Below are positions 1 to 5,690 of a DNA stretch of 10,012 nt, piece after piece (the first letter of the stretch is position 1; every line of letters starts with the position of its first letter). Below the pieces are notes generated by a model that did no database searches, was not told the DNA's origin, and worked only from the letters and a program-made list of their open reading frames with translations. This DNA comes from Gammaproteobacteria bacterium (GTDB taxonomy: Bacteria > Pseudomonadota > Gammaproteobacteria > Pseudomonadales > Pseudohongiellaceae). The stretch is from NCBI GenBank assembly GCA_016762995.1, contig JAESUT010000023.1:1-10012 (forward strand), read 5' to 3'. The translations under genes and the position numbers were made by a program.

Positions 1-1
1 C

Positions 2-310
2 GATATTATTGCCGATAGCAGGATCGAAATAGAAATGTGCCGGCTGCTTACCTACAAGGCGGCGTGGTTGATGGACACTATAGGCAACAAGGCTGCACGT
101 GACGCGATCTCTCAGATTAAAGTTGCGGTGCCAAATATGGCTTTGCGCGTTATCGATCGTGCTATACAGATGCATGGAGCGGCAGGTGTTTCGCAAGATT
201 TTCCACTTGCAGCATTGTGGACAGGTCAGCGTACATTACGCCTTGCTGATGGACCGGATGAAGTGCATCGCCGTGTGATCGCAAGAAAGGAATTGGCAAA
301 ATACCAGTAG
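2..310 (+). CDS. Acyl-CoA dehydrogenase, C-terminal fragment (5' end outside window)
   Basis: This is the last ~102 codons of an acyl-CoA dehydrogenase gene. The frame is open from the first bases of the window, so the Met codon at 35 is internal and not a start. The segment matches the C-terminal all-helical FAD-binding domain of the family: a helix rich in Ala/Lys/Arg, then [17 protein letters not shown], then the strongly conserved [15 protein letters not shown] near the C-terminus. Family knowledge: these flavoenzymes introduce the alpha-beta double bond in acyl-CoA thioesters during fatty-acid or related acyl degradation, in the cytoplasm, passing electrons to ETF. The GPDEVH variant is typical of the ACAD10/11-like and long-chain FadE-type branch. 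Chain-length specificity cannot be judged from this fragment. An intrinsic terminator follows 47 nt after the stop, so it ends its own transcript. Confidence 0.93.
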   Translation, partial: DIIADSRIEIEMCRLLTYKAAWLMDTIGNKAARDAISQIKVAVPNMALRVIDRAIQMHGAAGVSQDFPLAALWTGQRTLRLADGPDEVHRRVIARKELAKYQ

Positions 311-357
311 AGCGTTGATTCTGAGCAGGTCTAAGAATTTGGCTTGAATAACGTAGT

Positions 358-389
358 ACAAAAAAGGGAGCTTCGGTTCCCTTTTTTGT
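358..389 (+). terminator. Rho-independent terminator after the acyl-CoA dehydrogenase gene
   Basis: A 14-bp stem (358-371 with 376-389, one G-U pair) is closed by a UUCG tetraloop at 372-375 on a C-G pair. Six A residues lie on the left arm and six T residues on the right arm, so it can work in both orientations. It separates the acyl-CoA dehydrogenase from the following block. Confidence 0.9.
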
Positions 390-417
390 AAGTGAAGTTA
401 AACCTCTTGAGCAGTTA

Positions 418-1293
418 TTGAATAGTGTCGTTAGGCTGAGTCTATCTAGATTGAAAACCGTGCATGCTACCGTCGCAGTTATAATACCAACCTACAATAG
501 GGTAGCCACGCTGGGGCGTGCGCTGAAATCTGTCTTTACGCAATCTCGGCAGGCTGATGAGGTCTGTGTTGTCGATGACGGTTCTACAGATGGCACCGAA
601 GAATTCGTTAAAGACCAATATCCTGACACGATCTACATCAAGCAAGAAAACAGCGGAGTTAGTTCGGCAAGAAATAAAGGAGTAGCAGCGACGACTACTC
701 AGTACTTGTCATTCCTAGATTCGGATGATGAGTGGTTGCCAAAGAAGCTAGAGACTCAGCTGTCCGCTCTTCAGGCAGAGCCTAACTTTAGGGTGGTGCA
801 CAGCGATGAAATTTGGATCCGCAATGGCAAGCGGGTCAATCAAATGGATAAACACAGGAAAACAGGCGGAGAGCTATTTGCCCGGTGTCTACCGCTCTGT
901 GTGATTTCGCCATCTGCCGTAGTTCTGGAAAGGCTGCTCTTTGATGAGTTAGGTGGCTTCGACGAATTATTGCCAGCTTGTGAAGATTATGATCTATGGC
1001 TGCGGCTCTGTAGTCGAGAGCAAGTCCTCTTTATTGATTCACCGTTACTCAAGAAGTATGGCGGGCATGAAGACCAGTTGTCTAGACAGTATTGGGGGAT
1101 GGATCGGTTTCGAGTGCAGTCGCTAATAAAATTACTTAACAGTGGCGTACTGAATAATGAGCAAGATCAGCTGGCTAGGGCGACCCTGCTTGAGAAGGCG
1201 AAGATTCTACAAAACGGGGCAGCAAAGAGGGGCAAGACAGAAAGTGCCGAATACTACGAGCAGCTTATAGTCGTCTATGGAAGTGTCGTCTAA
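418..1293 (+). CDS. Family 2 glycosyltransferase (GT-A fold)
   Basis: Inverting GT-A glycosyltransferase that should transfer a sugar from a nucleotide-sugar donor in the cytoplasm; donor and acceptor are unknown. Numbered from the TTG at 418, the visible motifs are VIIPTYNR (21-28), the nucleotide-binding VVDDGSTDGT (51-60), SSARNKG (82-88), the metal-binding FLDSDDEW (99-106, DxD at D101/D103) and a candidate catalytic-base motif CEDYDLWLRL (188-197). A conserved-looking GGHEDQLSR lies at 215-223. There is no membrane segment; the last ~70 residues are a charged helical tail. The start is uncertain: no ATG lies near the beginning, and TTG 418, TTG 451 and GTG 460 are all possible. GTG 460 would begin five residues before the conserved VIIPTYNR strand, which is normal for the family; none has a strong ribosome site. 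It is the first gene of a four-gene block, 28 nt after a terminator. Fold assignment is secure; substrate is not. Confidence 0.9.
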   Translation: MNSVVRLSLSRLKTVHATVAVIIPTYNRVATLGRALKSVFTQSRQADEVCVVDDGSTDGTEEFVKDQYPDTIYIKQENSGVSSARNKGVAATTTQYLSFLDSDDEWLPKKLETQLSALQAEPNFRVVHSDEIWIRNGKRVNQMDKHRKTGGELFARCLPLCVISPSAVVLERLLFDELGGFDELLPACEDYDLWLRLCSREQVLFIDSPLLKKYGGHEDQLSRQYWGMDRFRVQSLIKLLNSGVLNNEQDQLARATLLEKAKILQNGAAKRGKTESAEYYEQLIVVYGSVV

Positions 1294-1326
1294 GATAATT
1301 AAATGGTCGAAGAAATGGGATATTCT

Positions 1327-2145
1327 ATGCCTGTGAATATAGTCGTAGCACATGGGCTTGAAGCTAAGGCTTTAGTTAAAGTGCTGGAGCTAGAGCGCGA
1401 TCTAGCTTCTACCGAATTCGTTGAATACAGTAATTCTAGTAGGCTGCGTCTTCTGGTGTCTGGTGTGGGCAAGGACGCAGTAGCGGCAGCAGTAACTTAT
1501 CTAGGTGAGCAACAATCCTCTAATGATGGCGAGGTTAGAGCGTGGTTGAATATTGGTATTGCCGGCCACCGCGATGCTCCGTTAGGTAGTGCATGGCTCG
1601 GTAATAAAATTACGGATCAGAGCTCAGGAGTTAGTGCGTATCCGCCACAGCTTATTGGCGGACTCGAAGTGGGTTGTGTAGTCACTGTCGATGAACCTGA
1701 AAATTCGTATCCATTGAATGCCGCCTATGAAATGGAGGCTTCTGCGTTTTATGCCGAGGCGACTAAATATTCAACCGCAGAATTGGTGCAGGTTTTTAAG
1801 GTAATTTCGGACAATTTGGAAAACCCGATAAGCGAGATCGATATAAAGAGCGTCCCAAGGTTGATCGCAGCACAGGCACCGCAATTTTTAATGTTGATCG
1901 AAAAAATGAGTGCGATCGCCCAGCAGTATAATTCTAGTCAGCGACTACCGAGTTTCTATTTCGAGAGTTGTTCGAAGATTCACCTAACTGTAAATCAAAC
2001 ACTGCAATTGAAGCGACTCTGTCAGCGTTATAAAGCATTAGGCTTGGAGGAAGAGCTGAGTAGTGTTGCCAATCTGAAGGCTAGCGATGCTAGGCAGCTT
2101 TTACGGCAGCTTGCAGAGCGGATTGACGGGATAAGCGAGGCCTGA
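1327..2145 (+). CDS. Nucleosidase/phosphorylase-fold protein (MTA/SAH nucleosidase-like) with C-terminal extension
   Basis: Resembles 5'-methylthioadenosine/S-adenosylhomocysteine nucleosidase, which hydrolyses adenine from 5'-substituted adenosines. Numbered from the ATG at 1327, the three residues expected for catalysis are in place: E12 in the first strand (VVAHGLEAKAL), E137 in YEMEASAFY and D162 in FKVISDN. SGVGKDAVAAAV (45-56) and NIGIAGH (75-81) match glycine-rich fold elements. The core is short: about 125 residues separate E12 from E137, against about 160 in E. coli MTAN (from memory). Residues ~165-272 form an extra, mostly helical region that I do not recognise. The ATG at 1303 is an alternative start adding eight residues; 1327 is preferred because GGGA precedes it and MPVNIVV starts the first strand. 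It lies close behind the glycosyltransferase and 17 nt before the radical-SAM gene. It could clear 5'-deoxyadenosine or process an adenosylated intermediate; both are inference. Confidence 0.78.
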   Translation: MPVNIVVAHGLEAKALVKVLELERDLASTEFVEYSNSSRLRLLVSGVGKDAVAAAVTYLGEQQSSNDGEVRAWLNIGIAGHRDAPLGSAWLGNKITDQSSGVSAYPPQLIGGLEVGCVVTVDEPENSYPLNAAYEMEASAFYAEATKYSTAELVQVFKVISDNLENPISEIDIKSVPRLIAAQAPQFLMLIEKMSAIAQQYNSSQRLPSFYFESCSKIHLTVNQTLQLKRLCQRYKALGLEEELSSVANLKASDARQLLRQLAERIDGISEA

Positions 2146-2162
2146 GCTCGCGAGAAACTACT

Positions 2163-3149
2163 ATGTTTTCTACAATTTATATCGAAGAAGAAGTTCTAGA
2201 ATCGGAGCGAGTAAGAAACTTGCTAGCCAGGTTTCCGCAGGTCCCGCAAGTTATTTGCGATCGCTATGGCGAGGTTTTCAATCGCAAGTCACAAAATTTC
2301 CGTCTGCAGAAAATGGCACCGGCACTGATACTCGCAAAAAAATACGGTAACAAAGTGCTAGCCGCCCCCTCTGGCTACGGCTATAACGACAGTAACAGTT
2401 ACTATTTTTCGCACATGTTGAACTGTGTGTACGATTGCCGTTATTGCTTCTTACAGGGAATGTACAGTTCCGCGAACTACGTCTTGTTTGTTAATTACGA
2501 GGACTTCGAAGAAGCAATCGTTGAAAAGATAGCAGAAAATAATGGAGGAGGTGTTTATTACAGCGGCTACGATTGCGATAGTTTGGCGCTAGAGCCGGTC
2601 AGCGATTTTTGTAGTCATTTCCTGCCTGTGTTCAGGCGTTATCCTGATGCGGAATTAGAAATCAGAACCAAGAGCACGCAGATTCGATGTCTGCTCGACA
2701 CGGAGGTGGTGCCAAACTGTGTAATCGCAATGAGTTTTACCACCAACGAGGCTGCTAGGCAGTGGGAGCATAAAGTTCCTTCGATTGAAAAGAGATTGGA
2801 GGCGTTGCACAAATTGCAGCTCGCGGGTTGGAAGGTCGCTATTCGCTTTGAGCCTCTCGTCCTCGGCGTTGAAGGACTGGCGCCCTACGAGGCCCTGTTT
2901 GCGAAAGTTTTTTCGAAGCTCGATGGGCAGAGACTGCATTCGATTAGCACTGGCTTGTTTAGAATGCCTGTCGATTTCCACAAGAGAATTGTTAAGCTCT
3001 ATCCGGATGAAGAATTGTTTGCACGGCCGACAGAGATAAAAAACGGAATGATTGCTTTAAAGAATGCGCAGGAAAGCTCGCACTTGGTGGCGATAGAGAA
3101 GCTCCTGTTGAGTTATGTATCTCATGAGCAATATTATCGCTGCGGGTAA
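2163..3149 (+). CDS. Radical SAM protein of the spore photoproduct lyase (SplB) family
   Basis: Radical SAM enzyme of 328 residues, close to the ~340 of spore photoproduct lyase. The 4Fe-4S cluster motif is CVYDCRYC (C88, C92, C95; CX3CX2C), followed by FLQG as in SPL proteins. YYSGYDCDSLALEP puts C138 exactly 50 residues after C88, the spacing I recall between the first cluster cysteine and the hydrogen-donor cysteine of true SPL. The aromatic residue just after the third cluster cysteine, a tyrosine (YCY) in characterised SPLs, is Phe96 here. Family knowledge: SPL uses a 5'-deoxyadenosyl radical to reverse the thymine dimer 5-thyminyl-5,6-dihydrothymine. Nothing here suggests a spore former, so the substrate is open: a DNA lesion, or another nucleotide-like or small molecule. 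The start ATG follows GAGA at about 8-nt spacing. The gene lies 17 nt after the nucleosidase gene and 14 nt before the dehydrogenase gene. Confidence 0.88.
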   Translation: MFSTIYIEEEVLESERVRNLLARFPQVPQVICDRYGEVFNRKSQNFRLQKMAPALILAKKYGNKVLAAPSGYGYNDSNSYYFSHMLNCVYDCRYCFLQGMYSSANYVLFVNYEDFEEAIVEKIAENNGGGVYYSGYDCDSLALEPVSDFCSHFLPVFRRYPDAELEIRTKSTQIRCLLDTEVVPNCVIAMSFTTNEAARQWEHKVPSIEKRLEALHKLQLAGWKVAIRFEPLVLGVEGLAPYEALFAKVFSKLDGQRLHSISTGLFRMPVDFHKRIVKLYPDEELFARPTEIKNGMIALKNAQESSHLVAIEKLLLSYVSHEQYYRCG

Positions 3150-3163
3150 TTGTTTGGAAAATT

Positions 3164-3910
3164 ATGGAGAGTGAGAATTTGAATAATCCTAGCAACAAAA
3201 AATTGGTTGTAGTTAGCGGGGCTTCCTCAGGCATAGGCTTGGCCTTGGTGAAGGCATTATTGGCACAAGGGTATGCGGTATTAGGCATCGCCAATAATTT
3301 TGAGAAGGCGGGATTGAACCACCCGGATTTCAGCAGCCGGAGTATCAACTTGGCAGACCTTGATGCGCTTCCTGAGGCTATGTCTTCATTGCTTGATGAA
3401 ATTGATATCCCGGTTAAGGCATTGATCAACAACGCCGGCATCGGACGTATGGGGTTCCTAGAACAGCTCTCCATAAAAGATATCCGCCTTGTTATGGATA
3501 CCAACCTAACTAGTCAGATTATTGTGACTAAGGCATTTTTGCCTCTACTCAAGAAGCAGGGAGAGGGAGATATCTTGTTTATGGGTTCGGAGGCTGCCTT
3601 GAAAGGAGCGAGGCAGGGCAGTATCTACTGTGCCAGTAAGTTCGCAATTCGTGGCTTTTCGCAGGCACTGCGCGATGAATGTGGTAAGTCTGGAGTGAGG
3701 GTGACGCTGATTAACCCAGGCGCTGTGCGTACGCCATTCTTCGAGAAATTGCAGTTTGAGCCAGAGCTCGCTCCGGAAAATGCAATCGAGCCTGAGGATA
3801 TTGCGAGCGCTGTGACTATGGTGCTGGCGTCCAGACAAGGAACTGTATTCGACGAGATCACGCTTTCTCCTCGGTGTCAGGTTTGGAAGAAAAAAGACGC
3901 GGGTTCATAG
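3164..3910 (+). CDS. Short-chain dehydrogenase/reductase (classical SDR)
   Basis: NAD(P)-dependent oxidoreductase of 248 residues, the normal length for a classical SDR and probably cytoplasmic. Motifs in order: beta1-turn-alpha nucleotide motif SGASSGIG (18-25), NNAG (89-92), catalytic Asn114 (MDTNLTSQ), Ser142 (FMGSEAA), the YxxxK pair Y155/K159 in IYCASKFA, and NPGAVRTPFF (184-193). All four residues of the Asn-Ser-Tyr-Lys tetrad are present, so it should be active on a carbonyl or alcohol; the substrate cannot be inferred. The segment after the second strand (GIANNFEKAG) lacks the usual Arg/Asp that would clearly show NADP versus NAD preference. The ATG is preceded by TTGGA. It is the last gene of the four-gene block, 14 nt after the radical-SAM gene. 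The tag stop is followed by 45 further sense codons through a 12-bp repeat, judged to be chance. Confidence 0.92.
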   Translation: MESENLNNPSNKKLVVVSGASSGIGLALVKALLAQGYAVLGIANNFEKAGLNHPDFSSRSINLADLDALPEAMSSLLDEIDIPVKALINNAGIGRMGFLEQLSIKDIRLVMDTNLTSQIIVTKAFLPLLKKQGEGDILFMGSEAALKGARQGSIYCASKFAIRGFSQALRDECGKSGVRVTLINPGAVRTPFFEKLQFEPELAPENAIEPEDIASAVTMVLASRQGTVFDEITLSPRCQVWKKKDAGS

Positions 3911-3912
3911 TT

Positions 3913-3958
3913 GAGACAGAGGGTGAGACAGAGGGTGAGACAGAGGGTGAGACAGGGG
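3913..3958 (+). repeat. 12-bp tandem repeat (three full copies plus one partial)
   Basis: The unit GAGACAGAGGGT occurs three times without mismatch (3913-3924, 3925-3936, 3937-3948), then GAGACAGGGG begins a fourth, diverged copy (3949-3958). It starts two bases after the dehydrogenase stop codon, so it lies in that gene's 3' untranslated region. Perfect identity suggests recent slippage expansion and likely length variation between strains. Confidence 0.95.
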
Positions 3959-3968
3959 ATGGGAGGGG
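3945..3968 (+). other. Potential G-quadruplex on the coding strand
   Basis: Four G-tracts, GGG 3945-3947, GGGG 3955-3958, GGG 3961-3963 and GGGG 3965-3968, are separated by loops of 7, 2 and 1 nt. This satisfies the usual G3+N1-7 rule. Two further GGG tracts upstream (3921, 3933) come from the tandem repeat. It would form in the transcript of the four-gene block. No conventional hairpin-plus-T-tract terminator is visible here, so a role at the transcript's 3' end is possible but unproven. Confidence 0.55.
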
Positions 3969-4004
3969 CGCTAATTTTTCCAGTGCGGCATCATCGTTGG
4001 CAAT

Positions 4005-4034
4005 TTGACGTGGATGGCCTAAATCGCCTATTCT
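4005..4034 (+). promoter_or_regulatory. Candidate sigma-70 promoter for copC
   Basis: TTGACG (4005-4010; five of six consensus) and TATTCT (4029-4034; four of six) are separated by 18 bp. Initiation near 4041 would give a leader of about 50 nt before the copC ATG at 4091, which has GAGGT at 4082-4086. No copper-responsive operator was recognised. This is pattern matching only. Confidence 0.42.
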
Positions 4035-4090
4035 GCCTAGAACAGTAATAGTTCCATGATCTAACTGATCTTTCTTATACCGAGGTTTCT

Positions 4091-4510
4091 ATGAAGTATT
4101 CACAATTCTCACTCTTGAGCGCATCGCGACTCGTAGTCTGCGTGTTATTTTCGTTGATGATTTCAGCGACTGCTTTTGCACACACTGCGCTAACGGAGGC
4201 TACGCCAGGTGATGGCGCGGTCATCAAGGAAGGGCCGGCACATATCAACCTGACTTTTAATGGCCCCGTTAAATTAGTGAAATTGCAGCTGATGGGTGTA
4301 GGGCACGAGATGCCAACTAACTTCGAGAGCAATAGTGAAGCTAAAGCCGCCTTTATGATCGAAACGCCGGGCATGCATCCGGGTGAGTTCACAGTTAACT
4401 GGGCTGTAATCGGTGCAGACGGTCACACTGTCGCCAATAGCTATAGCTTTACTGTCGATCCTAGCGTTGCCGAAGAACATGCTGGCGAATCTGCAAGCGG
4501 CAGCCACTAA
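4091..4510 (+). CDS. copC: CopC-type periplasmic copper-binding protein
   Basis: Small exported copper carrier of the CopC family, 139 residues before processing. A Sec signal peptide (basic MKYS..., hydrophobic 14-25) ends in ATAFA, with predicted cleavage after Ala30. The mature protein then begins with His, which in CopC provides the amino-terminal Cu(II) ligand. The other classical Cu(II) ligands are visible as D110 and H112 in GADGHTV (mature 80 and 82). The beta-sandwich signature is clear: TEATPGDGAVI, INLTFNGPV, FTVNWAVIGADGHTV and YSFTV. The methionine-rich Cu(I) loop of Pseudomonas CopC is not evident, so it probably binds Cu(II) only. The C-terminal tail (EEHAGESASGSH) is short and His/Ser rich. 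GAGGT lies four bases before the ATG. copD lies downstream on the same strand, the usual partner, but separated by 228 nt. Confidence 0.93.
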   Translation: MKYSQFSLLSASRLVVCVLFSLMISATAFAHTALTEATPGDGAVIKEGPAHINLTFNGPVKLVKLQLMGVGHEMPTNFESNSEAKAAFMIETPGMHPGEFTVNWAVIGADGHTVANSYSFTVDPSVAEEHAGESASGSH

Positions 4511-4608
4511 TCCTAAATAGTTGATTCTGAAAATGCATCTTGATATGGATATCAATTACTTCGCTTTGTGTGTAGCTAAAGTTTCGAGAAAAAAACTACG
4601 GGTTCAAC

Positions 4609-4681
4609 CGTTGCCTGTAAAGGGCAATGTGAGCGTGCCAAAAGTAAATGAAGTGACACGCTGCGCCAAGCTTTTGGCGCA
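4609..4681 (+). other. Run of small stem-loops in the copC-copD intergenic region
   Basis: Three consecutive inverted repeats: 4609-4615 with 4623-4629 (7 bp, one G-U), 4632-4637 with 4657-4662 (6 bp, 19-nt loop) and a perfect 8-bp stem TGCGCCAA/TTGGCGCA at 4662-4669 with 4674-4681 (loop GCTT). The second and third share base 4662, so they abut or compete. With the hairpin at 4686-4719 they make most of the second half of this gap potentially structured RNA. A leader, attenuator or small RNA is possible; no known family was recognised. Confidence 0.45.
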
Positions 4682-4685
4682 CTAC

Positions 4686-4719
4686 AGTCTAAAAAAGTCA
4701 TGGATGACTTTTTTAGACT
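4686..4719 (+). terminator. Terminator-like perfect hairpin between copC and copD
   Basis: A perfect 16-bp inverted repeat (4686-4701 with 4704-4719) separated by GG, with A6 on the left arm and T6 on the right arm. The inner stem is GTCAT/ATGAC followed by TTTTTT, the layout of a bidirectional intrinsic terminator, although it is GC-poor. It would limit copD expression from the copC transcript unless read through. It ends 19 nt before the copD ATG. Confidence 0.6.
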
Positions 4720-4738
4720 CGACTAAATAGCCAGCTTG

Positions 4739-5662
4739 ATGTTTATACTCCCTAGCACTTGGGAGCTAGCAAGCCTGCTAGCTAAATTACTCCTCTACTT
4801 TGGTGCCTTCAGTATTGCTGGAGGTTGTCTGAGTGCGTGGCGCTATTCAAATGCAAACAGAGCGCTACTCTTCTCAAACTTCTCCTATATTTTTGTCGGC
4901 ACGGTTATTGGGTTTCACGGGACTCTTTTGGGCTTCCTTGTGCAAGTGGGATTGATAAACGATAGCGGTCTGCTAGGAATGCTTGACTGGTCGATGATAT
5001 CGCTACTACTTGATACGGGTCTTGGCGATGTTACCTTGCTGAGGCTGCTCGCGTTTTTGCTCGCAGGTGTAGGTAGCGTGATCGTGCTCAAGAAGCTCCA
5101 GCGCTCCAATATAGATATCAAGGATCACCGAACTCGGTTATTTTTTCTCCTGCAATTTGTCGCTCTAGCAGCATTGGCTTTTTCTCATAGAATAACCGGC
5201 CATATATCTGTTTTAAGTCCAGTGGCACAAGTGTCTATAGTGGTGCACTTTGCGGCATTCGCGCTGTGGATAGGCTGCCTTTATCCCTTCTTGCAACTGA
5301 GTAGAAGCTTGGATATAGAAGTGCTTCAGAGTACGCTAAAGCGGTTTGGTGATAATGCTATCGTGATCCTCATTGCGCTTTTTCTTGGGGGAGCGTTGAT
5401 GTTGTACGAGCTGCTTGAATCGCCCATGGATTTGCTTAATACCGACTATGGATTGGCATTGCTGTTGAAGCTTGGTTTGGTTTTAGTCGTGCTGGGAGTT
5501 GCTGCTATGAATAAGCTGGTCATAGTGCCGGTGCTGCTTAGCAGTGGCAGCACTGCTAGACTTCAATCAGCTATTCGCTTCGAATTGGCAGTTGCTGTTG
5601 CCATACTAGTCGTCACTTCCTACCTATCCACGATAGTAGGCCCTGCAGGGCACCAAATGTAG
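4739..5662 (+). CDS. copD: CopD-family copper resistance membrane protein
   Basis: Integral inner-membrane protein of 307 residues with about eight predicted membrane helices (near 12-34, 47-69, 98-118, 133-150, 162-184, 206-226, 238-258, 281-301). Family signatures are present: SHRITGHISV (149-158), VVHFAAFALWIGCLYPF (168-184), YGLALLLKLGLVLVV...AAMNKL (238-260) and a closing helix starting FELAVAV and ending in GPAGH. Family knowledge: CopD works with periplasmic CopC, probably moving copper across the inner membrane or supplying it for metalation; the mechanism is not settled. Conserved-looking His60, His150, His155 and His170 are candidate ligands. I use ATG 4739 rather than the adjacent TTG 4736; neither has a clear ribosome site. 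Its transcription may be partly uncoupled from copC by the hairpin just upstream. It is convergent with the regulator gene, 28 nt away. Confidence 0.9.
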   Translation: MFILPSTWELASLLAKLLLYFGAFSIAGGCLSAWRYSNANRALLFSNFSYIFVGTVIGFHGTLLGFLVQVGLINDSGLLGMLDWSMISLLLDTGLGDVTLLRLLAFLLAGVGSVIVLKKLQRSNIDIKDHRTRLFFLLQFVALAALAFSHRITGHISVLSPVAQVSIVVHFAAFALWIGCLYPFLQLSRSLDIEVLQSTLKRFGDNAIVILIALFLGGALMLYELLESPMDLLNTDYGLALLLKLGLVLVVLGVAAMNKLVIVPVLLSSGSTARLQSAIRFELAVAVAILVVTSYLSTIVGPAGHQM

Positions 5663-5674
5663 AGCATGCAGGGC
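5640..5674. other. Inverted repeat at the copD / regulator convergent junction
   Basis: GCCCTGCA (5640-5647) is complementary to TGCAGGGC (5667-5674) across a 19-nt loop, and GCCCTGCAGGGC at 5640-5651 is itself a 12-bp palindrome. It overlaps the last codons and stop of copD and lies in the 28-nt gap before the end of the opposing gene. It may help terminate both converging transcripts, but it lacks a T-tract. Confidence 0.35.
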
Positions 5675-5690
5675 AGTGCCCGCGCAAACG

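Noticed and set aside
2992..3504. 170-codon antisense frame across the radical SAM / dehydrogenase junction
   Set aside because: It lies opposite two well-supported genes with intact motifs; the Ser/Pro/Leu-rich translation is typical of an antisense shadow.
3913..3958. Possible CRISPR-like or REP repeat array
   Set aside because: The units are contiguous 12-mers with no spacers and no cas genes nearby; it is a simple tandem repeat.
3911..4048. 45-codon in-frame continuation of the dehydrogenase past its stop, giving RQRV repeats
   Set aside because: The SDR is already full length with a normal C-terminus; the open frame is explained by a 12-bp (three-fold) repeat without stops.
4576..4615. 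GGGTTCAACC resembling a tRNA T-arm
   Set aside because: No acceptor stem, anticodon arm or correctly spaced D-arm can be drawn around it.
4521..4730. 69-codon open frame between copC and copD, starting with TTG
   Set aside because: It has a rare start without a ribosome site, runs through the hairpin stems and shows no domain or composition typical of a protein.
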